From assembly GCF_019396385.1 (NCBI RefSeq), contig NZ_JAHKRN010000017.1, positions 62,001 to 126,000 of the forward strand: a stretch of DNA of 64,000 nt. The letters are read 5' to 3'. The stretch's first letter is position 1; the number at the start of each line of letters is the position of its first letter. Made by a program: the position numbers and the translations under genes. Positions 50,731 to 58,424 of the stretch are shown piece after piece. This DNA comes from Nonomuraea harbinensis. Its GTDB lineage: Bacteria; Actinomycetota; Actinomycetes; Streptosporangiales; Streptosporangiaceae. The notes beneath the pieces are model-generated. The model did no database searches, was not told the origin of the DNA, and was given only the letters and a program-made list of their open reading frames with translations.

Positions 50731-51252
50731 ATGGACGCACAGCCGGTCCCGTCGGAGCAGACGGTTCACCCCGACCAGTTCAGGCATGTCATCGGGCACT
50801 TCCCGACCGGAGTCGCGGTCCTCACCACGGTCGTGGAGGGCGAGGGCCACGGAGCGACGGTGAGCGCCCTGACCTCGCTGTCGATGGAGCCGCCGATGCT
50901 CCTGGTGTGCCTCAAGCACACGAGCCGGACACTTTCGGCGATCAAGCGGCGCGGGTCCTTCCTCGTGAACCTCCTCGCGGAGGACCAGGCCCACGTCGCC
51001 GCGCACTTCGCCACCCGCGAAGGGGCGAAGATCGCGCCGCCCGATCCCGAGGGGGAGGGCTTGCCCGTCGTCCCCGGGGCTCTCGGCGCGATCGAGTGCG
51101 AGGTCGAAAGCATGGTCCGCGGCGGATCCCATCTGGTGATCACCGCGACGGTCCGGCGTGCGGAGGTGTTCGGCGGCCGGCCCCTGACCTACTACCGGGG
51201 CCGGTTCGGCGGGTTCGTGCCCGCGCTCACCCTCGTCAAGCCGTCCGACTGA
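50731..51252 (+). CDS. Flavin reductase (FMN-binding split-barrel family)
   Basis: A 173-residue reductase of two-component monooxygenases (HpaC/DIM6-NTAB type): FRHVIGHFPTGVAVLTTV, GATVSALTSLSMEPPMLLVC and SFLVNLLAEDQ form the FMN site; the end has PLTYYRGRFGGF. It reduces free FMN with NAD(P)H and hands it to a partner oxygenase. The LLM monooxygenase at 51369 lies 116 bp downstream and is the evident partner. No binding palindrome was found directly before it. Confidence 0.94.
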   Translation: MDAQPVPSEQTVHPDQFRHVIGHFPTGVAVLTTVVEGEGHGATVSALTSLSMEPPMLLVCLKHTSRTLSAIKRRGSFLVNLLAEDQAHVAAHFATREGAKIAPPDPEGEGLPVVPGALGAIECEVESMVRGGSHLVITATVRRAEVFGGRPLTYYRGRFGGFVPALTLVKPSD

Positions 51253-51368
51253 CGAGATCCGATTGACGAGAGAGGTTCGCCATGGCGGACGGAAGAAGTT
51301 CGATTGGCCCTGCTCTGACCTCGTGAGTTCCGAGCGGCCGGTCCCGTGTGAAGTATTCGGAGGTGCTG

Positions 51369-52538
51369 GTGAAGGTCGGTGTGTCGGCGTGGTTCGCGAA
51401 CCTGCCGGAGTTCGAGGAACGGACCAGGGAAGGGCGGTTCGGTCGCTCCTATCCGGTCCCGGACGTCGACCAGTTCCGCCGTGAGATCGCGATGGCCGAT
51501 CTGGTGGAGCCGCTGGGGTTCGACTCGTTCTGGACGATCGAGCACCATTTCACCCCGTACGGGATGACGGCGAATCCCACGCAGATCCTGTCGTACATCG
51601 CGGGGCGCACGAAGCGGATCGATCTGGGCACGATGGTGCTGGTGCTGCCGTGGCACGAGCCGCTGAAGCTGGCGGAGAACCTGGCGATCCTCGACGTCCT
51701 GCTCGACGGCCGCAAGCTCAACATCGGCGTCGGGCGCGGCTTCGCGGCCCGCGAGTACAACACCCTGGGCGTGCCGTACGAGGAGTCGCGGGGCCGGATG
51801 GCCGAGTGCCTGGAGATCGTGCGGCTCGCGCTGACCCAGGAGTTCTTCTCCTTCGACGGCGAGCACTTCCGGATCCCCCGCACCAGCATCCGGCCGCGCC
51901 CGCTCAGCCCGGATCTCACCGAGAACCTGCTGATGACCTGGGCGTCGGTCGAGTCGCTCGAGTTCGCCGCCCACTCCGGGGCCGCCCCGCTCTTCACGAA
52001 CTACCGCGGGTGGGACACCCTGCGGGAGAACCTCGGCAGGTTCAACGCCCTGCGGACCAGCCACGGCTGGCCGGCCTCGACCTCGGCGATCGCCACCACG
52101 GTGCACGTCCACGAGGATGGCGAACGCGCCAGGGAGATCGGCGAGCGCTACTGGCGCCGGACGAGTGCGATGACGATGTGGCACTACGACCGGCTCGCCT
52201 CGGAGTACTTCATGCCCGGCGCCACCGAAGAGGAGCGGGAGCGCTACGTGAGAGCGGGCTACGAGGACCAGGCCTCGGCGGGCCTGTTCGGCACCCCCGG
52301 CGAGGTGATCGAGCAGATCCGGGAGTTGCAGGAGACGGCCGAGGTGGGCCATCTGATCACCTTGCACAGTTTCGGGGACATGCCCCAGGACACGGTGGAG
52401 AGAAGCATGCGGTTGTTCGCGAGAGAAGTCCTGCCCACGATCAAGACCTTCGGCGGCCCGGAGCCGCGGGCGATGCCCTACCGAGCGGTGGTCTCCGATC
52501 GAGCGGCGACGTCGCCGGGCTGGGAGGGGAAGGCCTGA
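51369..52538 (+). CDS. Luciferase-like (LLM-class) flavin-dependent monooxygenase, copy 2
   Basis: A 389-residue paralogue of the gene at 44089. From about residue 40 to 135 the two proteins differ at only one or two positions, including IEHHFTPYGMTANPTQILS and LNIGVGRGFAAREYNTLGVP; they diverge in the C-terminal third. Type II Baeyer-Villiger oxygenases (camphor diketocamphane monooxygenases) belong to this fold and need a separate FMN reductase, which is encoded just upstream. GTG 51369 with GGAGG upstream aligns with copy 1; GTG 51348 would add seven residues. The next gene overlaps its stop by 1 bp. Confidence 0.93.
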   Translation: MKVGVSAWFANLPEFEERTREGRFGRSYPVPDVDQFRREIAMADLVEPLGFDSFWTIEHHFTPYGMTANPTQILSYIAGRTKRIDLGTMVLVLPWHEPLKLAENLAILDVLLDGRKLNIGVGRGFAAREYNTLGVPYEESRGRMAECLEIVRLALTQEFFSFDGEHFRIPRTSIRPRPLSPDLTENLLMTWASVESLEFAAHSGAAPLFTNYRGWDTLRENLGRFNALRTSHGWPASTSAIATTVHVHEDGERAREIGERYWRRTSAMTMWHYDRLASEYFMPGATEEERERYVRAGYEDQASAGLFGTPGEVIEQIRELQETAEVGHLITLHSFGDMPQDTVERSMRLFAREVLPTIKTFGGPEPRAMPYRAVVSDRAATSPGWEGKA

Positions 52539-53347
52539 TGGGAGGCGTCGAGCTGACCCCCGGTGTCCGTTATGACATGCCGGCCGCCTTCGGGCCGTCG
52601 GTGGCCCCCGACGTGGAGGAGGGTTTCGACATCCGGGGCTCGGAGATCTTCTTCGAGACCTCGCCCGAGGCGGTCGAAGCCCTGCTGCCGCGCTGGTTCC
52701 GCCCGGCTGAGCGGCCCGTGGTCTCGGTGTGCTACCGCCACATGATCCGGATGGGCTGGATGGGCGGCAGGGACTACCGGCTGGTCACCTTCCGGGTCAC
52801 CACGCACTGCGACGCGGTGGAGGGGTCGCCGGTGAACCCGTACTCCTGGGTGATCTGGGAGTCCGACTGCGCTCCCGTACTGGCCGGGCGGGAGCTCATG
52901 GGGTCGCCGAAGCTCTTCGCCGACATCCCCGTGGCGCGGGCCGGCGGGGAGGACCACGAGTTCACCTGTCACGAGTACGAGGCGTTGCTGGTCCGCGGCC
53001 GGCTGCACGGGCTGCGGGAGGTCTCGCGCCCGGAGCTCGACGCCGCGCTGGAGCGGATGCGCGAGGCGCGCAGCTACTACTGGAAGTACATCCCGGGTCC
53101 GGGCGGCACCGTCGACGCCGACTATCCCGTCGCGATCCGGATGGACATCCCGTACGTCCAGATGTGGAAGGGCGCCGGGGAGCTTGAGCTGAACGTCCCG
53201 ACCGCGGTGGAGGCGCCCTACTCAAGCAAGATCATGGCGGCTCTGGCGGCGCTGCCCCGGCTCTCGCAGCTCACCGCCTCCAGCTGGCACGCCGTCGACT
53301 GCAAGCTGTTCCGCGGTGAGACCCGGCGTCTCGACCTTCCGGCGTAG
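52538..53347 (+). CDS. Acetoacetate decarboxylase family protein
   Basis: A 269-residue protein of the ADC fold. The candidate Schiff-base lysine is in GRELMGSPKLFADIPV, which corresponds to the E-x-GxPK motif of acetoacetate decarboxylase. Other blocks are ALLPRWFRPAERPVVSVCYR and SYYWKYIPGPGG. ADC homologues with this lysine may decarboxylate beta-keto acids or act as aldolase-dehydratases; the true reaction is open. It is coupled to the LLM gene (TGATG overlap), so it likely acts on a metabolite of the same pathway. Confidence 0.9.
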   Translation: MGGVELTPGVRYDMPAAFGPSVAPDVEEGFDIRGSEIFFETSPEAVEALLPRWFRPAERPVVSVCYRHMIRMGWMGGRDYRLVTFRVTTHCDAVEGSPVNPYSWVIWESDCAPVLAGRELMGSPKLFADIPVARAGGEDHEFTCHEYEALLVRGRLHGLREVSRPELDAALERMREARSYYWKYIPGPGGTVDADYPVAIRMDIPYVQMWKGAGELELNVPTAVEAPYSSKIMAALAALPRLSQLTASSWHAVDCKLFRGETRRLDLPA

Positions 53348-53362
53348 GGCCGTAGGGCCGTC

Positions 53363-53398
53363 GGGCCGGCGCGGTCGTGGAGGGATCCTCGCCGGCCC
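53363..53398. terminator. Possible terminator hairpin
   Basis: Arms GGGCCGGCG and CGCCGGCCC (9 bp) with an 18-nt loop between the convergent ADC-like and SDR genes. The long loop makes it weaker than the other hairpins here. Confidence 0.45.
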
Positions 53399-53409
53399 GG
53401 AGAGCTGGT

Positions 53410-54183
53410 TCACGCCTCGACGGTCGACACCTTCGGCATGAGGGCGGCGGTCCAGCCGCCGTCGACGGGGATGTCCGCCCCGCTGACGTACGCGGCGTCC
53501 GGGCCGAGAAGGAAGGCCACCACGGCTGCGACGTCCTCCGGGACGCCGACGCGGCCGAGGGGCACCTGCGCGCCGCGCCGCTCCATGACACCCGGCTTCT
53601 CAAGCCCGGCACGGGTCATTCCGGTGAACGTGGAACCCGGCGAGACCACGTTGCACCGGATGCCGTCCGGACCCCACTCCCTGGCGATCTGACGGGCCAG
53701 CATGCTCACGGCCGCCTTGTTCGAGCAGTACGCCCCTACGTCGGCGGTGGGATGGGTGCCGGAGACGGAGGCGGTCACGACGATGCTCCCCCGCGCCCCG
53801 CGGAGCGCCTCGTAGCACTCCTGGGCCAGGCGCAGGCAGGCGCGGGTGTTGATCGAGAAATCCCGGTCCCAGACCTCGGCGCGGACGTCCTTGAGCGGCG
53901 CCGGTGAGATCACGCCCGCGTTGCTCACCAGCCCGTCGAGCCCGCCGCCGAGATGGTCCAGGGCGGTGGACACGGCCTGGACCAGGGAAGCGTCCCGGCC
54001 CAGGTCCACCTGGACCGCGAGCGCGCCGGGCCCCAGCTCGCGCGCCAGATCATCGACGCCGGACGCGTCGATGTCCAGGAGGGCGATCCGCAGGTCCTCC
54101 CCGGCGCGGGCCGCGTCCGAAGCCAGCCTCCGGGCGACCGCGCGTCCGATCCCCGAAGCGGCTCCCGTGACGATGGTCCTCAT
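53410..54183 (-). CDS. Short-chain dehydrogenase/reductase (island SDR 1)
   Basis: A 257-residue SDR. The cofactor motif TGAASGIG is at residues 5-12; NAG is in LVSNAGVI; the catalytic serine lies in TASVSGTHP and the Y-x3-K in GAYCSNKAAVS; the end shows PVDGGW. The first strand is followed by an acidic residue (LLDID), which suggests NAD rather than NADP. ATG 54183 has AGGAGGG upstream. It is divergent from the acyl-CoA dehydrogenase, and the shared spacer carries two regulon palindromes. Confidence 0.93.
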   Translation of the reverse strand: MRTIVTGAASGIGRAVARRLASDAARAGEDLRIALLDIDASGVDDLARELGPGALAVQVDLGRDASLVQAVSTALDHLGGGLDGLVSNAGVISPAPLKDVRAEVWDRDFSINTRACLRLAQECYEALRGARGSIVVTASVSGTHPTADVGAYCSNKAAVSMLARQIAREWGPDGIRCNVVSPGSTFTGMTRAGLEKPGVMERRGAQVPLGRVGVPEDVAAVVAFLLGPDAAYVSGADIPVDGGWTAALMPKVSTVEA

Positions 54184-54205
54184 GGTGGCCCTCCTGTCCA
54201 ATTCG

Positions 54206-54219
54206 TGATCGATTGATCA
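54206..54219 (-). promoter_or_regulatory. TetR regulon palindrome, site 5
   Basis: TGATCG-AT-TGATCA, 23 bp before the SDR start on the minus strand. Confidence 0.6.
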
Positions 54220-54309
54220 GAACGTAGAGCTTCCACGGAATTCGAGTCAAGTGTCCGCCGCCAGTCAGGCGGCGGTGTGGAGCTGCTTGCTCCAGCCGGT
54301 CAGGGCATG

Positions 54310-54352
54310 TTGACAAAGTCGCCGGCCTCAGTAGATGCTAAGCAAGCGATTA
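54310..54352 (+). promoter_or_regulatory. Acyl-CoA dehydrogenase promoter with TetR regulon palindrome, site 6
   Basis: TTGACA (54310-54315) with TAGATG 16 bp on as a possible -10, followed directly by TAAGCA-AG-CGATTA (54339-54352). The palindrome would cover the transcription start. This position supports GTG 54391, not ATG 54361, as the translation start. Confidence 0.65.
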
Positions 54353-54390
54353 GTTTCTGGATGTCGGGCCATCATGCCGTGCGAGGTCAC

Positions 54391-55536
54391 GTGAAGCGCA
54401 GCGTCTACAACTCCGATCACGAGGCGTTCCGGAGTTCGGTTCGTACGTTTCTCGACCGGCACGTGTGGCCGCGCACCGAGCAGTTCATCGACGAGCGGGC
54501 GTTCCCGCGCGACCTCTGGATCGAAGCGGGCAAATTGGGCTTTCTGGGGCTGGGAGTCCCCGAGCACTACGGCGGCTCGGAATCGGGCGACTACCGCTAC
54601 AGCGCCCTGCTCGGCGAGGAGCTCGCCCATGTGTCGGCGGCGCTGGCCTCCTCGCTCAGCATCCACTACGACGTGGTGGCCCCGTACCTGGTGGAACTCG
54701 CCGGCGAGACGCAGCGGCGGCGTTGGCTGCCCGGGTTCTGCTCTGGAGAGCTGGTCACGGCGATCGCCATGACCGAGCCGAGCGCCGGATCGGACCTCGC
54801 GGCGCTGCGAACCACCGCGGTGCGCGACGGTGACGTCTGGGTGCTCAACGGTGCGAAGACCTTCATCACCAACGGCTGCTCGGCGGATCTGGTGATCGTG
54901 GCCGCCAGCACCAGCCCGGCCAGAAAGGCCAGGGGGATCACGCTCTTCGCCGTCGAGGCGGGGACGGACGGGTTCACCCGCGGCCGGAAGCTGGACAAGG
55001 TGGGGCAGCCCGAGGCCGACACGGCCGAGCTGTTCTTCGACGACGTCCGCGTGCCGCACGGGAACGTCATCGGCGAGGTCGACGGCGGGTTCGTCCACAT
55101 GATGGAGCGGCTTCCGCAAGAGCGGCTCAGCGCGGCCGTGTCCAACGTGGCCAACGCCGCGCAGATCCTCCGGGAGACCATCGAGTACGCCAAGGAACGC
55201 CGGGCCTTCGGCCGCCCGGTTGGCGCATTCCAGTACAACAAGTTCAGGCTCGCCGAGCTCGTCACCCAGATCGAGGTCTCACAGGCGTACGTTGACCAGG
55301 CGATCGCGGCGCACGCCGAGGGGCGGCTGACGGCGGTGGACGCGGCCAAGGCGAAGTGGTGGTCGGCGCACGTGCAGAACGAGGTGATCGACGCCTGCGT
55401 CCAGTTGCACGGCGGCTACGGCTACATGAACGAGTACCGCGTGGCGCGTGCCTGGCGGGACGCCCGCGTGACCCCCATCTGGGCCGGCTCCAACGAGATC
55501 ATGAAGGAGCTCATCGGCCGGGACCTCGGTCTGTGA
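54391..55536 (+). CDS. Acyl-CoA dehydrogenase
   Basis: A 381-residue FAD flavoenzyme of normal ACAD length. Motifs: AMTEPSAGSDLAALRTTA (FAD/substrate loop), VLNGAKTFITNG, and the C-terminal LHGGYGYMNEYRVAR with IWAGSNEIMKELIGR. The Glu of medium-chain enzymes (YEGT) is replaced by WAGS; as in long-chain and isovaleryl enzymes, the base may be the Glu in AQILRETIEYAKERRAFG. It oxidises an acyl-CoA to the 2-enoyl-CoA. Start GTG 54391 is preceded by GCGAGGTC; ATG 54361 is the alternative. The ACAD10/11-like kinase gene follows, as in 4-hydroxyacyl-CoA pathways. Confidence 0.93.
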   Translation: MKRSVYNSDHEAFRSSVRTFLDRHVWPRTEQFIDERAFPRDLWIEAGKLGFLGLGVPEHYGGSESGDYRYSALLGEELAHVSAALASSLSIHYDVVAPYLVELAGETQRRRWLPGFCSGELVTAIAMTEPSAGSDLAALRTTAVRDGDVWVLNGAKTFITNGCSADLVIVAASTSPARKARGITLFAVEAGTDGFTRGRKLDKVGQPEADTAELFFDDVRVPHGNVIGEVDGGFVHMMERLPQERLSAAVSNVANAAQILRETIEYAKERRAFGRPVGAFQYNKFRLAELVTQIEVSQAYVDQAIAAHAEGRLTAVDAAKAKWWSAHVQNEVIDACVQLHGGYGYMNEYRVARAWRDARVTPIWAGSNEIMKELIGRDLGL

Positions 55537-55562
55537 TCCGTGCGCCGGCGCTCGCAGGTATA

Positions 55563-55576
55563 TGAGCAGATGATTA
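55563..55576 (+). promoter_or_regulatory. TetR regulon palindrome, site 7
   Basis: TGAGCA-GA-TGATTA in the 105-bp gap between the dehydrogenase and kinase genes, 66 bp before the kinase start. It indicates a separate promoter for the kinase. Confidence 0.65.
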
Positions 55577-55641
55577 GCTTTGGTAGGTTGGTTTGGTCGC
55601 CCCGCGCTGCGGTTTCCTGCGACCGGGAAGACGGTGACTGG

Positions 55642-56730
55642 ATGCCGACGCGCGACCACGGTCTCACGGAGAGTCCGCTCGATCCGCCGGCAGTGGATCT
55701 GCCAGGCCTCGACCTCAAGGCGTTCCGGCGGTGGTACGACGCGGAGCGCCCGGACGAGATCGCGGGCCCCCTGAGGGCGAGGATGATCCCGGGTGGGAAG
55801 TCGAATCTGACCTACGAGGTCACCGACGGCGTGTCGTGGTGGATCGTGCGGCGCCCTCCGCTGGGACACGTGCAGGACACCGCACACGACATGCGCCGCG
55901 AGTACACCGTGATGACCGCGCTGGCCGGAACGGACGTCCCGGTCCCCGAGACCTACGCCCTGTGCTCCGACCCGGAGGTCCTGGGCGTGCGCTTCTACGT
56001 GATGCAGCACGTCGCGGGCACCGTCTACCGCGATGCCGCGCAGCTCGAAGAGCTGGGCCCCCGGCCCACCGCCGCCATGGCGCGGCAGATGGTCGGTGTC
56101 CTCGCGCGCTTGCACGCGGTGGACCCCGAGCGGGTGGGGCTGGGCGCCTTCGGCCGGCCGGAACGTTTCCTCGCACGCCAGATCCGCCGCTGGGGCGTCC
56201 AGCTCGCGGGCTCGGCGTCGCGAGAGCTGCCCGACGCGGATCGCCTGCTCAGCCGTCTCGGCGACGAGATCCCGGACACCGACGACGGACGGGCTTCGGG
56301 ACTCGTCCACGGTGACTACCGGCTGGACAACCTCCTGATGGACCTCACGGCCGAGCAGCCGGTCCGCGCCGTGGTCGACTGGGAGATGGCCACGCTGGGC
56401 GACCCCCTGGCCGATGTCGCGCTGATGCTGGTCTATGACCGCTTGTACCAGGTCGCCGGTGGCGCCACGATCGCCGACTACGGCGCCGCATCCGGATATC
56501 CGGGCGCTCGCGAGCAACTGGAGGCGTACGCCGAGGCGGGCGGGCGCGACCTGGCCCCGCTCGGCTTCCACCTGGGCCTGGCCCATCTCAAGCTCGCGGT
56601 CATCCTGGAGGGCATCCATTACCGGCATCTGCGGGGGCAGACCCTGGGGCAGGGATTCGACCAGGTGGGCGAGGCGGTCCGGCCGCTGCTCGCCGCCGGA
56701 CTGGCCGCACTCGACGGCCGCTCCGGCTGA
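55642..56730 (+). CDS. Phosphotransferase family kinase, ACAD10/ACAD11-like
   Basis: A 362-residue APH-fold kinase. GGKSNLTYEVTDG and VRRPPLGHVQDTAHDM are typical of the ACAD10/11 kinase branch; the catalytic loop is LVHGDYRLDNLL and the metal-binding DWEMATLGDPLADV. In mammals ACAD11 joins this kinase to an acyl-CoA dehydrogenase and converts 4-hydroxyacyl-CoA to 4-phosphoacyl-CoA and then enoyl-CoA; in bacteria, LvaA of the levulinate pathway is related. The ACAD gene directly upstream makes the same chemistry likely here. ATG 55642 is chosen; ATG 55570 lies within the operator. It is probably not an antibiotic resistance gene. Confidence 0.91.
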   Translation: MPTRDHGLTESPLDPPAVDLPGLDLKAFRRWYDAERPDEIAGPLRARMIPGGKSNLTYEVTDGVSWWIVRRPPLGHVQDTAHDMRREYTVMTALAGTDVPVPETYALCSDPEVLGVRFYVMQHVAGTVYRDAAQLEELGPRPTAAMARQMVGVLARLHAVDPERVGLGAFGRPERFLARQIRRWGVQLAGSASRELPDADRLLSRLGDEIPDTDDGRASGLVHGDYRLDNLLMDLTAEQPVRAVVDWEMATLGDPLADVALMLVYDRLYQVAGGATIADYGAASGYPGAREQLEAYAEAGGRDLAPLGFHLGLAHLKLAVILEGIHYRHLRGQTLGQGFDQVGEAVRPLLAAGLAALDGRSG

Positions 56731-56733
56731 TCT

Positions 56734-56764
56734 CCGGCGCGCCCGGCCGGGGAGGGCGCGCCGG
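56734..56764. terminator. Bidirectional hairpin terminator
   Basis: An 11-bp stem (CCGGCGCGCCC and GGGCGCGCCGG) with a 9-nt loop between the convergent kinase and nitroreductase genes. Confidence 0.75.
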
Positions 56765-56773
56765 CCGGCTCCC

Positions 56774-57214
56774 TCACACGCGTTCGAGCACGAACACCGG
56801 GATGAGCCGCTCCGTACGCCGCTGGTACTCCTCGTACGGGGGATAGGCCGCGGTGGCGACGTCCCACCATTCACCGCGCTCCTCCCCGGACAGCAGCCGG
56901 GCGCGGTAGGCGGCCCGGTGGGGGCCGTCCTGGAGCTCCACCTCGGGGCAGGCGAGCAGGTTGTGGTACCAGAGCGGGTTCTCGGGGGCTCCGCCCAGTG
57001 ACGCGACCGCCGCGTAGGCGCCATCGCGCTCGACCCGGATGACGGGGGTCTTGCGTAGCTTGCCGGACTTCGCGCCCACCGACGTGATCACCACGATCGG
57101 CCAGTCTTGCTCCCCGATGGTGCCGCCCCTCGCGCCGCCGGACGCCTCGTACTCGGCGACCTGCTCGCGGACGTTGGCCTTCGGGCTGGCTGCGTAGTCC
57201 CCTTCCAGTGCCAC
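56774..57214 (-). CDS. Deazaflavin (F420)-dependent nitroreductase family protein (DDN-like)
   Basis: A 146-residue split-barrel protein. IVVITSVGAKSGKLRKTPVI is the typical F420-binding stretch of the Ddn family, followed by AYAAVASLGGAPENPLWYHNL and LIPVFVLERV at the end. Members reduce quinones, enones or nitro compounds with F420H2. It is divergent from SDR 2, and the spacer contains the perfect palindrome TAAGCA-AC-TGCTTA, so it belongs to the same regulon. Confidence 0.93.
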   Translation of the reverse strand: MALEGDYAASPKANVREQVAEYEASGGARGGTIGEQDWPIVVITSVGAKSGKLRKTPVIRVERDGAYAAVASLGGAPENPLWYHNLLACPEVELQDGPHRAAYRARLLSGEERGEWWDVATAAYPPYEEYQRRTERLIPVFVLERV

Positions 57215-57268
57215 GGGCTTCTCCTCGGTTGACGGTTCGGCCGCACGCTCGTTAGCGTACGCATCATC

Positions 57269-57282
57269 TAAGCAACTGCTTA
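57269..57282. promoter_or_regulatory. TetR regulon palindrome, site 8
   Basis: Perfect palindrome TAAGCA-AC-TGCTTA between the divergent nitroreductase and SDR 2 genes; the best copy, with site 3. Confidence 0.75.
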
Positions 57283-57309
57283 CAAAAAACGCAATCAGGA
57301 GGTGCGGCT

Positions 57310-58062
57310 GTGGGCGGCAGCGAACGCTTCGCCGGCAAGGTGGCGGTGGTGACCGGAGCCAGCCGCGGCATCGGCCTGGCGATCGCGCGGCGCATCGTGA
57401 CCGAGGGCGGCCGGGTGTGCGTCACCGGCCGCCGCGAGGCTGGGCTGGCCGAAGCGGTGGCCCTGCTCGGCGGCCCCGGTCACGCGTTCCACAGCGCCGG
57501 CGCCTCCGACGACGAGGACCACCAGGCGCAGACCGTCCGGAAGGTCGTGGACCGGTTCGGCCGGATCGACGTGCTGGTCAACAACACGGGCGTCAATCCC
57601 GCGTATGGGCCGCTCTTCGACGCGGAGCGGAGCGCGCTGCGCAAGATCATGGAAGTGAACGTCATCGCCGCGCTGTCTTGGGCGCGCCTGGCCTGCCGGA
57701 CCGCGAGCTGCGGCGTCATCGTGAACGTGGCCTCGGCCGCGGGGCTGCGACCGGCGGACAAGATCGGCTTCTATGGCACGAGCAAGGCCGCACTCATGCA
57801 CCTGACCCGGCAACTGGCCGCCGAGCTGGCACCGGACGTGCGCGTGAACGCGGTCGCCCCGGCCGTCGTGCGCACCAGGTTCGCCGGGGCCCTCATCGAC
57901 GGCAAGGAGCAGGCTCTGGCCGGGACGTATCCGCTGGGCCGGCTGGGCGAGCCGGAGGACGTGGCGGCCGCGGTCGCCTTCCTGGCCTCGGACGACGCCT
58001 CCTGGGTCACGGGCCAGACCCTGGTCGTGGACGGCGGGCTGACGCTGACGGGCGGTATCTGA
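57310..58062 (+). CDS. Short-chain dehydrogenase/reductase (island SDR 2)
   Basis: A 250-residue SDR: VVTGASRGIGLAIAR at about 14-28, NNTG in VLVNNTGVNP (a Thr in place of the usual Ala), serine in NVASAAGL, Y-x3-K in GFYGTSKAAL and VVDGGLTL at the end. A basic pair after strand 2 (TGRRE) suggests NADP(H). GTG 57310 has AGGAGGTG upstream, the best ribosome site of the island. It is the last intact gene of the island; an acyl-CoA dehydrogenase remnant follows. Confidence 0.93.
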   Translation: MGGSERFAGKVAVVTGASRGIGLAIARRIVTEGGRVCVTGRREAGLAEAVALLGGPGHAFHSAGASDDEDHQAQTVRKVVDRFGRIDVLVNNTGVNPAYGPLFDAERSALRKIMEVNVIAALSWARLACRTASCGVIVNVASAAGLRPADKIGFYGTSKAALMHLTRQLAAELAPDVRVNAVAPAVVRTRFAGALIDGKEQALAGTYPLGRLGEPEDVAAAVAFLASDDASWVTGQTLVVDGGLTLTGGI

Positions 58063-58148
58063 AGACCACGCTGACCACGAGGAGAGGTTGATCTGGTGGC
58101 CATCGATCTGGCTCATGAGCCGCACATCGTGGATCTGGCCGCACCTCC

Positions 58149-58265
58149 GGCGGCGACATCCTGCTCGGCCGGTTCCTGCGTGAGGTGCGCCCGTTCCGCA
58201 TCTACGACGGGCCGTCGGAGACGCACCGGTGGGCCATCGCTTGCCGCGCGCTGCGCCGGAACGCC
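58149..58265 (+). pseudogene. Remnant of an acyl-CoA dehydrogenase C-terminus
   Basis: This frame reads GGDILLGRFLREVRPFRIYD then GPSETHRWAIACRALRRNA. The FRIYDGPSETHRWAIA stretch is the usual end of FadE-type acyl-CoA dehydrogenases. Only about 39 codons are left. The frame has stops just upstream (58089 and 58116) and no start or stop of its own. The surrounding spacer 58063-58424 shows no other gene. It looks like the tail of a deleted third catabolic gene. Confidence 0.65.
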
Positions 58266-58424
58266 CAGACATCACCGCGGCCCGCGGTGCCGACCCTGAT
58301 GCGTGACAGGTGCCGCGTCCTCCGCCGTCCCGCTAGCGGCCGGGCTCGGATCCTCGCCCTTTCTCGCGTGGTCGGCTCGCTGGGGTGCGGGCGATCCGGG
58401 TGCTTCTGCTCGTCGCCTGACCCG

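Noticed and set aside
55642..56730. Aminoglycoside resistance kinase
   Set aside because: The fold is shared, but the RRPPLGHVQDTAHDM block and the neighbouring dehydrogenase point to the ACAD10/11 branch.
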